A stretch of DNA of 32,008 bases from Mycolicibacterium septicum DSM 44393 (GTDB lineage: Bacteria; Actinomycetota; Actinomycetes; Mycobacteriales; Mycobacteriaceae), in contig NZ_HG322951.1 of assembly GCF_000455325.1 (NCBI RefSeq), forward strand, positions 3,776,800-3,808,807. The letters run 5' to 3'. Positions within the stretch are counted from its first letter, which is position 1; every line of letters starts with the position of its first letter. The notes beneath the pieces were generated by a model. That model was not told where the DNA came from, ran no database searches, and saw nothing but the letters and a program-made list of their open reading frames with translations. This document shows, in pieces, positions 16,205 through 25,168 of the stretch. The position numbers were made by a program, and so were the translations under genes.

Positions 16205-17695
16205 ATGATCGGCAAGCAACGGCGATGGTGGGTCCCCGGAACCGTCCGCCGGCAGGTGTTGTTCGGGGTATGCGCCGTTGTGACGGCTGTGCTTCTCGCT
16301 GTGGGCGCGATCTCGGTGCTGAGCGTTCGGAGCTACGTCAACAGCACGAGCGATGCCGAGTTGGCGCGGTCATTGACCGCTTTCACCCATATCTACTCCA
16401 AATTGAAGCAGAACGGAACGGGGTCGCAGCACTCACCGGATCCGGCAACTACCGAAGAGTTGACCGAATTCATCGGGCAGGGCCCCGGGAATCTGATCGC
16501 GGTGTTACGCAAAGGCACCGTGGTTGAATCCGCGTTGTTTTCTGACACCGGGGCGGATCCGGCCCCACAAGATGTTGTTGGGGTGATCGAGTCGCAGGCC
16601 TGGAGCGATGGCCCGCCCCGCACATTCGAATTCCCCAACCTGGGATTCTACCGGGTTCAAAGTCGCGAGGCCGAGGGCGGGGATCGGTTGGTGTCGGCGG
16701 TGTCGCTGAACCGGGCGGAGGAAGTGGTTGCCGCAAAAACCATTGCCACAGTGGGACTTATCGTCATCGCGCTGGTGGTCACAAGCATCGGGACGGTGTT
16801 AGTGGTGGACTACGCGCTGCGGCCGTTACGCCGTGTAGCGGCGACAGCAGCCAGGGTCGCGACGTTACCGCTGGCCGACGATGAGCACAGGATCACGGCG
16901 CGCGTCGACGAAGCTGACACTGATCCTGACAACGAGGTGGGCATTGTCGGTGATGCCCTCAATCGGCTGCTGGTCAACGTGGACGGCGCGCTGGCACAGC
17001 GAGCCGAATCGGACCGCAGGATTCGCCAGTTCCTCACAGACGCCAGTCACGAACTACGCACCCCGTTGGCCGCGATCCGCGGCTATGCAGAACTCACCCG
17101 CCAAGACAGTGTCGAGCTGCCCCCCACCAGCGAGTACGCCTTCGCGCGCATCGAAGCCGAAGCGCAGCGGATGAGCGGCTTAGTCGGTGACCTGCTGCTG
17201 ATGTCGCGCCTCGACGAGGGGCAGGACCTGCTGGCCGACGAGGTGGACTTGTGCGATGTCGTCGCCGCTGCCGTCAACGACGCATCAGTATCGGGACCCG
17301 ATCATCGTTGGTCCACGACCGTGCCGACTGCACCGGTGTGGATCAGCGGTGACCGTGATCGTCTACACCAACTCCTGAGCAATCTGCTGACCAATGCGCG
17401 GGTGCACACGCCGGCTGGGACGACGGTCAGGACCAGCGTCACTGTCGGTGACGACGGATTCGTCGAGGTCACTGTTGCCGACGACGGCACCGGTATCGAC
17501 CCGGATTTGTTGCCACGTTTATTTGAGCGCTTTGTGCGCGCACACAATTCCCGGTCAGGCGAAATCGCCAGCACAGGGTTGGGATTGGCCATCGTCGCGT
17601 CGATTGCCGAAGCCCATCATGGGTCGGTGAGTGCCGAATCAGAGTACGGGCAGACAGTTTTTCGCGTGAAACTACCTCTGACCAGTAACGACTGA
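16205..17695 (+). CDS. orphan membrane sensor histidine kinase
   Basis: This 496-residue kinase has a first membrane helix at about 12-38, an extracytoplasmic sensor region of about 140 residues, a second helix at about 178-204, a HAMP domain (to ~270), the phosphoacceptor box TDASHELRTPLAAIRGY with H282, an N box (LLSNLLTNARVHTP), and G1 and G2 boxes (VADDGTGIDPDL, STGLGLAIV). The layout resembles mycobacterial TrcS/TcrY-type kinases. GGAGGG lies four bases before the ATG. No response-regulator gene is adjacent on either side, so the partner must be elsewhere. The ligand is unknown; the neighbours to the right suggest envelope or metal stress, which is only context. Confidence 0.9.
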   Translation: MIGKQRRWWVPGTVRRQVLFGVCAVVTAVLLAVGAISVLSVRSYVNSTSDAELARSLTAFTHIYSKLKQNGTGSQHSPDPATTEELTEFIGQGPGNLIAVLRKGTVVESALFSDTGADPAPQDVVGVIESQAWSDGPPRTFEFPNLGFYRVQSREAEGGDRLVSAVSLNRAEEVVAAKTIATVGLIVIALVVTSIGTVLVVDYALRPLRRVAATAARVATLPLADDEHRITARVDEADTDPDNEVGIVGDALNRLLVNVDGALAQRAESDRRIRQFLTDASHELRTPLAAIRGYAELTRQDSVELPPTSEYAFARIEAEAQRMSGLVGDLLLMSRLDEGQDLLADEVDLCDVVAAAVNDASVSGPDHRWSTTVPTAPVWISGDRDRLHQLLSNLLTNARVHTPAGTTVRTSVTVGDDGFVEVTVADDGTGIDPDLLPRLFERFVRAHNSRSGEIASTGLGLAIVASIAEAHHGSVSAESEYGQTVFRVKLPLTSND

Positions 17696-17839
17696 ACACC
17701 GCGAACAAATTTATCGGGATTCGATGTGACTGGATTTATGTGGATTATGTGTGTTGAACATGGGTTTCATTCTGTCTGTAACATGTGAATTCTATATGCT
17801 GGAAGACTTCCCGATTCGTATGCATCCGATGTGAATGTC

Positions 17840-17868
17840 TTGCCGATGTGCGTGTGGGTTCCTAGCCT
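17840..17868 (+). promoter_or_regulatory. sigma-A type promoter for the secreted protein
   Basis: TTGCCG (17840-17845), a 17-base spacer and TAGCCT (17863-17868) fit a mycobacterial housekeeping promoter. The predicted leader is about 55 bases long. The stretch before it (17700-17830) is unusually AT-rich for this genome and repeats the motif GGATTATGTG with one insertion. Confidence 0.5.
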
Positions 17869-17931
17869 GGAATCAGGCGCCGAATAAGCGGAAAAAAATG
17901 CACACTGACGTGTTTTGTGAAGGATTTCAGT

Positions 17932-18255
17932 ATGACGCGCATATCGGGAACCACTGTTAAGGCTTTAGCCGTCACGACGCTAATCAGTGCGTCCGGTCTC
18001 GGTCTGGCGGCACCGGTACTGGCCGCGCCGACAGCACAGGCATCAGCCCAAGCGACGATCGCCGAACTCGAAGCCGATGGCTATCGCGTCATCCTCAACA
18101 AGGTCGGCAACGCGTCGATGGACAAGTGCAGCGTCAGCGCGGTACGCCCGGGAACTTCGGTCAAGCACTCGTGGATACAGCGTGGACCCGCAGGAAACGT
18201 CAACCCGCTGGTTCGCTACAAAACCGTCTACGTGGACCTCATGTGCAAGCGCTGA
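17932..18255 (+). CDS. small secreted protein
   Basis: A 107-residue exported protein. A Sec signal peptide covers about residues 1-33 (a basic start, hydrophobic core LISASGLGLAAPVLA, then an alanine-rich cleavage region). The mature part contains AQATIAELEADGYRVILNKVG, matching a family of small mycobacterial secreted proteins whose sequence runs ATI-x-x-L-x-x-x-GY-V near the N-terminus, and it ends with YVDLMC. Two cysteines, in DKCSV and DLMCKR, could form a disulfide. The ATG at 17932 is chosen over the GTG at 17917 because AAGGA lies correctly before it. The function of the family is unknown. Confidence 0.75.
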   Translation: MTRISGTTVKALAVTTLISASGLGLAAPVLAAPTAQASAQATIAELEADGYRVILNKVGNASMDKCSVSAVRPGTSVKHSWIQRGPAGNVNPLVRYKTVYVDLMCKR

Positions 18256-18772
18256 CCACGGCTGTCTCCGCTCGCGGCCGCCGTCGGCGCGGCCGCGGGT
18301 TCAGCAGCGGCGGTCAGTCCGTCGCCCACATCAACGATCGCCTCGCGACACCCGGCGACCAGGCTCAGCCGCCCGGCCAGGAATGCGGGCGTGCCGATCA
18401 CGCCAAGTCGATTTGGCGGAGCTCGTTGCACCGACGCGATCGTCCTCAGGCCTGCCCGCGTCTGCGCAGCGCGAGACCGCAACGGCCGGCGGGCTGCTGG
18501 GCGCCACGGGTGTCGCCGCGATCGATCCGCGGAGGCCCAATCCTGATCCTGGCGGGCCCGTTGCGGCGGCGCAGATCCCCACAGCGACCTGAGGGGGTTG
18601 TGAAGGCGCACGTGACCACCCACACCGGGGCAGAGGCATTGCGAGGATGGTCCGCGAGCAGCCGCGTCGAGGATAAACGTGTCCTGAAACCGGTTGCGGT
18701 ACGGCGGTACTGGGTTGCTCGGCCCGGGCATGTCGCCGGACGATCGCGGACGGGCAAACCCGAGCGGCCCGC
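18256..18772. other. region without a recognisable gene
   Basis: I find no supported gene. On the minus strand a frame contains GVIGTPAFLAGRL, which resembles the C-terminal segment of DsbA-like proteins, but it lacks the CxxC half and the rest reads as arginine-rich shadow, so at most it is a decayed fragment. I looked for a recognisable copper-repressor box before the lpqS-like gene and did not see one. Confidence 0.35.
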
Positions 18773-19237
18773 ATGTCAGCCACAGCGAAGGGCCTCGACA
18801 CCGTCGTGAGTACCATCGCGCGCTTTGTCAAAGTCTTGCCGAGGCATCGATGGCGTCCAGTCCTGCTGCTGGCCTTGGCATTGTCGGTGCTCGCGACCGG
18901 CGGTGTGGCCGTCTCGTCGTGTCCGACGGCCATCGGGTTGTCCTCGGCCTCGGCTGTAGGTGGACCGGCTCTGGCCGCGGGGTCTGTCGACGGTGTGGTC
19001 GCCGACCATCTTCACGCTGCCGAAGGCCTCACCTCGTGTCCTGAGGAGTTCGCCATCGCGGTGCTACCACGGCCCGCCGGGGCGGTGGCGGCGTTGGGCG
19101 TCGTCATCGCGGTGGTGTGGGCCTGGAGGTTGTGGGGCTTTTCGGTCTGGTCCGCGATGCGTGCTCCGCCGACCATTCCCGCCGTAATCGCCTCGGGCCA
19201 GCAGGTATTGATCCGCTTGTGCGTAGCGCGGCGCTGA
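18773..19237 (+). CDS. lpqS: LpqS-like lipoprotein
   Basis: This 154-residue protein matches the pattern I recall for LpqS (Rv0847): a hydrophobic N-terminus, a histidine stretch (ADHLHAAEG), CPEEFAIAVLPRP in the middle, and a terminal GQQVLIRLCVARR, where LpqS has a very similar ending. The N-terminal segment ends in V-S-S-C (C50), a fair lipobox. It carries an extra membrane-spanning segment near 100-125 (GAVAALGVVIAVVWAWRL). In M. tuberculosis, lpqS is in the copper-responsive RicR regulon and precedes cysK2 and an MFS gene, as here. The start codon is uncertain, with only a weak ribosome site. Its molecular role is not established. Confidence 0.7.
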   Translation: MSATAKGLDTVVSTIARFVKVLPRHRWRPVLLLALALSVLATGGVAVSSCPTAIGLSSASAVGGPALAAGSVDGVVADHLHAAEGLTSCPEEFAIAVLPRPAGAVAALGVVIAVVWAWRLWGFSVWSAMRAPPTIPAVIASGQQVLIRLCVARR

Positions 19238-19354
19238 GCGGGGCGGACGCCTAGGCCACCCCCTGAGGGTGTGACACAGCCTGGGCACAGCTGCTCCCTA
19301 TTTCTCATTGCCACACGGTCAGGTTGTGGCGCGCCCAGAAAGCCGACACCGGAT

Positions 19355-20473
19355 ATGAACGACCTACTGTCGACTCGTTCGACACCACCAGCCGACACCG
19401 ACCAACCCCAACATCGCTGTCTACAGCGAAATAGTGGCCCCGGGACGTTGGTCGGCCACACCCCAATTCTGCGGGTATCCTCGCCGTTCAGCGACGGTGG
19501 AGCTGGCTTTTGGGCCAAGCTTGAGGGCTTCAATCCCGGCGGTATGAAAGACCGGACCGCGATGCATCTGGTGGAACGGGCCCGTGCCCGCGGTGACCTG
19601 AAATCCGGAGCACGAATCGTTGAATCGACCAGCGGCACACTGGGTTTGGGGCTAGCCCTCGCCGGCACGGTGTACGGACACCCGGTGACACTGGTCACTG
19701 ACCCGGGGATGGAGCCGATGATGCACCGGATGCTGGCCGCCTACGGCGCCGATCTGCGGGTCGTCACCCAGCCGCATCCCGACCGGGGCTGGCAAGGCGC
19801 ACGCTGTGACAAGGTCGCCGAGGTGCTCGCCGCTGACCCGCATGCGTGGAATCCCGACCAGTACAACAATCCCGACAACGTCGAGGCATACCAGGGTTTG
19901 GCGCTGGAACTGCACGCCCAACTCGGCACCATTGACGTCTTGGTGTGTTCGGTGGGCACAGGTGGCCACTCTGCCGGCGTCACCCGCGTCTTGCGCCAGT
20001 TCAACCCAGATCTGAAGCTCGTCGGTGTCGATACCGTCGGCTCGACCATCTTCGGCCAGCCCGCCGCGACGCGCTTGATGCGCGGCCTGGGCTCCAGCAT
20101 CTATCCCCGCAACGTCGATTACGCCGCCTTCGATGAGGTGCACTGGGTCGGGCCGGCCGAGGCCGTGTGGGCATGCCGAACGCTGGCAGCAACCCGCTAC
20201 GCCAGTGGGGGATGGAGTGTGGGAGCGGTCGCCCTGGTAGCCGGGTGGCTCGCTCGTACCCATCGGCCCGATACCACGATCGCCGCGATCTTCCCGGACG
20301 GACCGCAACGTTACTTCGACACCGTGTACAACGACGATTATTGCCGCCAGCACGATCTGCTCGGTGTGCGACCGCCCGCCGATCCCGCCGAGATGTGCAG
20401 GCCCACCGACCGCGTCGTGCACGCGTGGACGCGCTGCTCGACAGTGTGTGATCCGATGCGTTCTGATCACTGA
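19355..20473 (+). CDS. cysK2: CysK2-type PLP-dependent cysteine synthase
   Basis: A fold-type II PLP enzyme of 372 residues when started at ATG 19355. The PLP lysine is K65 in NPGGMKDRTA, the substrate-binding loop is STSGTLG, and the phosphate loop is SVGTGGHSAG. A GTG at 19271 opens the frame earlier, but its ribosome site is one base away and the extra 28 residues are not family-like. M. tuberculosis CysK2 (Rv0848) makes S-sulfocysteine from O-phosphoserine and thiosulfate, and sits between lpqS and an MFS gene in the same order. The gene ends with a TGATG overlap with the transporter gene, so the two are translationally coupled. Confidence 0.85.
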   Translation: MNDLLSTRSTPPADTDQPQHRCLQRNSGPGTLVGHTPILRVSSPFSDGGAGFWAKLEGFNPGGMKDRTAMHLVERARARGDLKSGARIVESTSGTLGLGLALAGTVYGHPVTLVTDPGMEPMMHRMLAAYGADLRVVTQPHPDRGWQGARCDKVAEVLAADPHAWNPDQYNNPDNVEAYQGLALELHAQLGTIDVLVCSVGTGGHSAGVTRVLRQFNPDLKLVGVDTVGSTIFGQPAATRLMRGLGSSIYPRNVDYAAFDEVHWVGPAEAVWACRTLAATRYASGGWSVGAVALVAGWLARTHRPDTTIAAIFPDGPQRYFDTVYNDDYCRQHDLLGVRPPADPAEMCRPTDRVVHAWTRCSTVCDPMRSDH

Positions 20474-21729
20474 TGGCAGCGCTACGCCAGTTCACAAGCT
20501 TTGGTTGGCCCAGCCGCCTGCTGATGATCAACCAATTCGGCATCAACCTCGGTTTCTATATGTTGATGCCTTACCTCGCGGGGTATCTCGCCGGGCCTCT
20601 GGGGTTGGCAGCCTGGGCCGTCGGTCTGGTGCTGGGGGTCCGTAATTTCTCTCAACAGGGAATGTTCATCGTCGGTGGAACACTGGCCGATCGTTTGGGC
20701 TACAAGCCACTGATCGTGGCGGGCTGTCTTCTGCGCACCGCCGGGTTCGGTCTGCTGGTCGTGGCACAGTCGCTGCCCACACTGCTGATCGCCTCGGCAG
20801 CAACCGGTTTCGCAGGAGCGCTGTTCAATCCGGCCGTGCGCGCCTACCTGGCAGCCGATTCGGGCCCACGCCGGGTGCAGGCGTTCGCCATGTTCAACGT
20901 GTTCTATCAGGGAGGCATTCTCGCGGGCCCGCTGGCGGGCCTGGCGCTGATGGCCCTTGATTTCCGCATCGCCGCCGCAGTCGCGGCCACGGTATTTCTC
21001 GGGTTGACGGTGGCGCAGTTGTTCGCCTTGCCTCAACACACCGCCGACCCGCCGGGTGAGACGACCTCGATCCTTGACGACTGGCGCGTCGTGATGTCCA
21101 ACCGGGCATTCCGGCGTTTCGCCGCGGCCATGATCGGCTGCTACGTGTTGAACTTCCAAATCTATCTGGCCCTGCCCTTGCACGCCGCCGCGCTCGCCCC
21201 TGAACATGAATCGCTGGTCGTGGCAGGTCTTTTCGTGATCTCGGGCATCATCGCTGTGGGTGGCCAGTTGCGCATCACCCGATGGTTCGCCACCAGATGG
21301 GGCTCGGCGCGTTCGCTGGTCATCGGAATGGGTGTCCTGGCGGTCTCCTTTGCCCCACTTGCGATCATTCCCGACAGCAATCGGTGGGGCTCCATGGCGG
21401 CTCTGATTGCCCTGTTCGCCTGCGCGTCTCTGCTGGCACTGGGCTCGGCCGCGGTATTTCCGTTCGAGATGGACACCGTGGTCTCGCTTGCGGGAAATCG
21501 TCTGGTGGCCACCCATTACGGTTTTTACAACACGGTGGTGGGAATCGGGATACTCATCGGCAACCTCGCCACTGGAGCGATCCTGCAAGTCACCCGGGAC
21601 GCCGGGGTCAGCGAATTACTCTGGGGCGGACTGCTCTTGGTGGGCGCCTTGGCCGCAGTCGCGCTTCACCGCATGAGCCGTGCAGGTGACCTCGACCCCA
21701 TTCCGGAGATGGCTGTACGCCCAGAATGA
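20473..21729 (+). CDS. MFS transporter (Rv0849-like)
   Basis: A 418-residue inner-membrane protein with about twelve hydrophobic segments. The loop after helix 2 has the MFS motif GGTLADRLGYKPL, and an intracellular loop divides the two halves near 195-215. Its start overlaps the cysK2 stop. The lpqS-cysK2-MFS order matches the copper-responsive Rv0847-Rv0849 cluster of M. tuberculosis, so the cargo may be a sulfur compound made by CysK2 or a copper-related metabolite; the substrate is unknown. Confidence 0.85.
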   Translation: MAALRQFTSFGWPSRLLMINQFGINLGFYMLMPYLAGYLAGPLGLAAWAVGLVLGVRNFSQQGMFIVGGTLADRLGYKPLIVAGCLLRTAGFGLLVVAQSLPTLLIASAATGFAGALFNPAVRAYLAADSGPRRVQAFAMFNVFYQGGILAGPLAGLALMALDFRIAAAVAATVFLGLTVAQLFALPQHTADPPGETTSILDDWRVVMSNRAFRRFAAAMIGCYVLNFQIYLALPLHAAALAPEHESLVVAGLFVISGIIAVGGQLRITRWFATRWGSARSLVIGMGVLAVSFAPLAIIPDSNRWGSMAALIALFACASLLALGSAAVFPFEMDTVVSLAGNRLVATHYGFYNTVVGIGILIGNLATGAILQVTRDAGVSELLWGGLLLVGALAAVALHRMSRAGDLDPIPEMAVRPE

Positions 21730-22049
21730 GTCGCATTCGAGTTCAATGTGGCGGCGATGTCGGGTAGGTGTGCGCGCCTTGTACACACGATTGGCAGTCG
21801 ACGTGTCGCGCCCGGCTGGGAGCGGGGTACCGCGCGTGCAATGACCTTGGCATCGTGGGCCGCCGGGCGCGGGGCCTCGTGAGGCGAGCATGGCCGTTGT
21901 GGCCGTCGTCAACGCCACCGCCGCAACATGTTTGGTGGCTTCGCGCCCAGTCGGGTGCAGGCAGGAGGGCCTCCGATCGCAACGGCAGCTATCCAAGAGG
22001 TTGATATGAATTCAGCGACCACCGCCAGTGTGGTCGGCACAATGACGTC
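21730..22049. other. intergenic region
   Basis: About 320 bases after the transporter gene. I see no supported gene, no clear terminator, and no RNA gene. Confidence 0.4.
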
Positions 22050-22724
22050 ATGGCGATGGTGTCGGACGCTACCCGTGTTCGGCAATCATGGCAGGTACCC
22101 CTCGGGCAGATCCCGATGATTCAAGGTACTGACCCCCTGGGGCCTCGTCTGTACAGCGTCGAGGATGCCGCGACGCCGCTGCAGCACCCGCGGGCCCGCC
22201 AGGGCGAGAGGGCCCACCACCGCGCCGGTGCCAACATCGACGAGCTCGGCGAGGTCGCAGGTCTCGTGTGCGAGCAAGAGCTGCAGCAGGCTCTGTACTA
22301 TCGCGCGCTGTTGGAAGACCAGCAGGAGGCCGTCGATGTGGAATTGGCCCATGACTGCTATCTCCTGCGTAGACACCTGGGCGCCGTCGGCGACCGACGT
22401 CGCATGCCCCGGATTCGCGAGGCTATCAAGCAAAAGCGCCGCCAGGAGTACCAGATACACTGCCTGCTGGAATCATTGAACTCCAGGTTTTTTCTCTCGC
22501 CGCCATCGCCGCCGCCAGGGTTGCTTTTCGCCGTCGAGGTCGAAGCGATCCGCAGCGGCCGTCGGCTGCGGATCGCCGAACTCGATCACGTCGTCACCGT
22601 CAGTCGACATGCCAATGTGGAGATGGCAGCCCGGGAGCACATCGCAGTGCACATCGACACTGCCATCAGCCAGATCGCCGTACGCGTCATCCTCAGCGGC
22701 CCTCGCACTCACACCGGCCGCTGA
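22050..22724 (+). CDS. hypothetical protein, possibly cytoplasmic helical
   Basis: A 224-residue frame with consistent GC-rich third positions. The centre is helical and charged (EQELQQALYYRALLEDQQEAVDVE, then a run of basic residues around RRRMPRIREAIKQKRRQEY). The last 75 residues are strand-rich, after a proline-rich PSPPPG turn. I do not recognise it. The ribosome site is poor; ATG codons at 22050, 22056 and 22119 all could serve. Two minus-strand frames cover the same region but have less natural composition. Confidence 0.5.
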   Translation: MAMVSDATRVRQSWQVPLGQIPMIQGTDPLGPRLYSVEDAATPLQHPRARQGERAHHRAGANIDELGEVAGLVCEQELQQALYYRALLEDQQEAVDVELAHDCYLLRRHLGAVGDRRRMPRIREAIKQKRRQEYQIHCLLESLNSRFFLSPPSPPPGLLFAVEVEAIRSGRRLRIAELDHVVTVSRHANVEMAAREHIAVHIDTAISQIAVRVILSGPRTHTGR

Positions 22725-23430
22725 CATTGCAGCGCGAGACAGCACCTTGCCTGCCCACCACAACCAAGCGTCACGACCGCGGCCATGCTGAATAGTCCTC
22801 GATCGAGCCGGGTCGCCGCCGCCGGCCACTACTAACCGAGTCTCCGGTACAGACCGGCGTCGGCCTGCGCGGTGTGGCCGCTGCCCACGCGCGCAGATGT
22901 GGCAGCGCAGCCACTGAACACGAGTGTGGCGCAACAACCGTCAATTCCCCGTGCGGTCACTACCGAGAATGCACGCCGTGGTTCGCCGGGTGAGATGGCC
23001 GATAAGGCATCGGTGCAACAACTGCCCGACGCGACTCTACGGTGTTTTACCACAGGCGAACCCACGATTCAGGTGTATAGACGATGTGTAATACCTTTGC
23101 ATTTCACAACCCGATGACCGGTCTGGGATGTGAGTTTCCGGCCGAAAGGTGTTGGTTCCCATCACGCCTGTCGGGTCCACCACGGGCTGGGGGGTCGGAA
23201 GCGCCGATGCGGCCTGAGGTCCCCGACGCGACCTGAACCCGATGCGTCCCCTATGTGTAACCCCAACGGACGGTGAATCACCCGCCTGCGTTTCCCGGTC
23301 GTTAACCCAGCAGAAGCGTGACCTCCCAAGTGTTTAATGGCTGAACCCGTCATCGGTAGTGACACGACTTTGCGCCCACTGTTACGTTCCCAACGCATCG
23401 TTGCCACACACCGAGAGGCGCAGCCGCACC
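22725..23430. other. long leader or intergenic region before the porin genes
   Basis: About 700 bases without a gene I can support. A short plus-strand frame (22872-23117) lacks a ribosome site and familiar features. The last 30 bases hold CACCGAGAGG, which recurs in front of the second porin gene. Promoter elements are not clear by eye. Confidence 0.4.
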
Positions 23431-24111
23431 ATGTTGAAAACTCTTGCCGCACTTACTGCTGCCTATTCTCTGGCGGCAGCAACGCCGTTGGCTGGTGCCA
23501 ATCCGACAGAGGGACAACCAGTTCCCGTGATGCCGGCCGCCGACGGCGCAGCACCTGCCGTCGAGGCCAGCGGAGCCGTTCCCTCATCCGCGCCAGGCGT
23601 ATTGACGACTCCCGAAGGCTGGGTTCTGTCGGTCGCCGCCTCCGACGAGACGCAGCAGTCGGTGGCGCCGCTGACGACCGCCCTGTCGTCGCGGGAGTAC
23701 GTGGTCGGTGGCAGCTTTATGGGAACGGTGAAGGGCGCCGGGACAGCCGCCTTGGCCGGTGGTGTTCTCGAAGCGGGCTACCAGATCGGTTGTGGCGTCA
23801 ATGCCGACGTAGTGGATGCACGATTTGGCGGCAGCCTCACCCCGTCCGGAAGCCTGGGCGGCTCGCCCAGTCTGGGGGGCAATCTGTTCGCCCAGATCCG
23901 CCCCACCCTCAAGCCGGGGACCACAACCATCGTCCCGGTCACCAAGATGGACTACAAGGGCGACTCCGCCCGCGTGACCATCACAGCCCTTCGCATCAAA
24001 ATTGATAGCTGCGTCGGCCAATCGTTCATCCGGTCCTACGCGACCTTCACCAGCGCCACGGCCGACACCCAAGACGTCGTCTCGTACGTCGGTGTGACCA
24101 AAGCCGTGTGA
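23431..24111 (+). CDS. MspA-family porin, first copy
   Basis: A 226-residue exported protein of the MspA family, which forms octameric pores in the mycobacterial outer membrane. A Sec signal peptide covers about residues 1-24. The family patterns are visible: TTPEGWVLSVAAS, TTALSSREYVVGGSF, EAGYQIGCGV, and a C-terminal domain with DSCVGQSFIRSYA. Two cysteines (in IGCG and DSCVG) are conserved in this subfamily and absent from MspA itself. The ATG at 23431 has GAGAGG some 13 bases upstream. A close paralogue follows. In M. smegmatis the MspA porins also admit copper, which suits the neighbouring metal genes. Confidence 0.85.
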   Translation: MLKTLAALTAAYSLAAATPLAGANPTEGQPVPVMPAADGAAPAVEASGAVPSSAPGVLTTPEGWVLSVAASDETQQSVAPLTTALSSREYVVGGSFMGTVKGAGTAALAGGVLEAGYQIGCGVNADVVDARFGGSLTPSGSLGGSPSLGGNLFAQIRPTLKPGTTTIVPVTKMDYKGDSARVTITALRIKIDSCVGQSFIRSYATFTSATADTQDVVSYVGVTKAV

Positions 24112-24174
24112 CATCGGTCATCCAAACCTGAACTCGCTCTTGTCGATTCCGCACCGAGAGGTCTCACACACCCC

Positions 24175-24864
24175 ATGCTGAAAATTCTTGCCCCTCTAGT
24201 CTCAGCCAGTGCACTGGTGATCATGGCACCAACCGTCCTGGCCGCTCCCGAACCCGCCCCACCGCCCGGACCCGCTGACGCTGCCTCTGCACCCCAAGCC
24301 GAACAGGGCCCACCACCAGACAGTGGAATCGTGGCCTCCGGCGAACCCACTGTGGTCACGACACCGGACGATTGGACCCTGAAACTGGCCGCCACAGGCG
24401 AGACCCAGTTGCCGATCCCGCCGTTGACCACCGCGCTGTCCTCGCGTGAGTACCTGGCCGGCGGCACCTTTACCGGCAGCGTCGAGGGTGCGGGCCGCAC
24501 TACCTTGAAAGGCGGCACCCTAGAAGCGGGGTATCAGATTGGCTGCGGTATCGAACTGAGCGCTGTGCGCCTGACCGGCAGCCTTGGCCTGACGTCATCG
24601 ATCAGCCGGTCCGGCCTCGGCAGCATCAGCGTGCCCATCCAGGGCAACGTGGAAGTCAGACCCAAGCCTGGCGAGGTGCTCAACGTGTCGGTCACCCAGA
24701 AGAAGTTCGAGGGCACGAAGTCTCGCGTCACGCTCAAAGATGTACACATCAAGATTGACGGCTGCGTCGGGCAGTCGTTTCTGCGGTCGTATGCCAAGCT
24801 GACCAGCGCCACCACCGGCACCCAAGACATCGTCGCCTATTACGGCGTGACCAAAACCGTCTGA
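24175..24864 (+). CDS. MspA-family porin, second copy
   Basis: A 229-residue paralogue of the preceding protein, with the same domains: a signal peptide to about residue 24, a proline-rich mature N-terminus (EPAPPPGPADAASAP), then TTPDDWTLKLAAT, LTTALSSREYLAGG, EAGYQIGCG and IKIDGCVGQSFLRSYA. The two cysteines are kept. The genes are 63 bases apart with the same CACCGAGAGG leader motif and nearly identical starts (MLK-x-LA), so this is a tandem duplication that has since diverged, most clearly in the middle loop (SLGLTSSISRSGLG). Confidence 0.85.
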   Translation: MLKILAPLVSASALVIMAPTVLAAPEPAPPPGPADAASAPQAEQGPPPDSGIVASGEPTVVTTPDDWTLKLAATGETQLPIPPLTTALSSREYLAGGTFTGSVEGAGRTTLKGGTLEAGYQIGCGIELSAVRLTGSLGLTSSISRSGLGSISVPIQGNVEVRPKPGEVLNVSVTQKKFEGTKSRVTLKDVHIKIDGCVGQSFLRSYAKLTSATTGTQDIVAYYGVTKTV

Positions 24865-25139
24865 CCTCAGGCTCTGGGCGATCGCCGGCAATCTCGGATG
24901 TGTGTCCGCGGGTCAATCAGCCCTCCGATCACCGGCATGCCGGGGCCGTCGTGCGGGCTTCACACCCTTGCTGAACGTCGGCTTGCCCCAATTGCCAAGC
25001 GCGACCCAGCATCCCGCCGGCGCGGCTATCGCATGGCTGCCGGGAGTCGAAAAGGTGGTGTCACGTTGCTACTATCTTACTCAGTAGTTGGTGGCCCGCC
25101 TGCTGTCGACGTTGCCGGTCCGGACAGGTTGGCGAGGCA
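24865..25139. other. intergenic region before the P-type ATPase
   Basis: No gene is apparent. An imperfect inverted repeat with arms CTACT and AGTAG lies at 25069-25087, over a TACTAT sequence (25070-25075), and might be a second regulatory site for the ATPase gene. Confidence 0.4.
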
Positions 25140-25167
25140 TTGCCATCTAGCCAATTTATCGTAATAT
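25140..25167 (+). promoter_or_regulatory. promoter of the P-type ATPase gene
   Basis: TTGCCA (25140-25145), a 16-base spacer and TAATAT (25162-25167) form a good housekeeping-type promoter. Transcription would start near 25174, inside the palindrome listed next, and the leader would be about 43 bases with GGGG-rich ribosome sites before the ATG at 25217. Confidence 0.55.
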
Positions 25168-25168
25168 T

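Noticed and set aside
18256..18420. DsbA-like fragment on the minus strand (GVIGTPAFLAGRL)
   Set aside because: Only one short motif is present, with no CxxC partner segment and no start; this could be chance.
20482..21588. 368-residue minus-strand frame opposite the MFS gene
   Set aside because: Glutamine-, histidine- and arginine-rich shadow; the plus strand encodes a full twelve-helix transporter.
22473..22937. 154-residue minus-strand frame with an aspartate-rich middle
   Set aside because: No ribosome site or known domain; the opposite frame has more natural composition.
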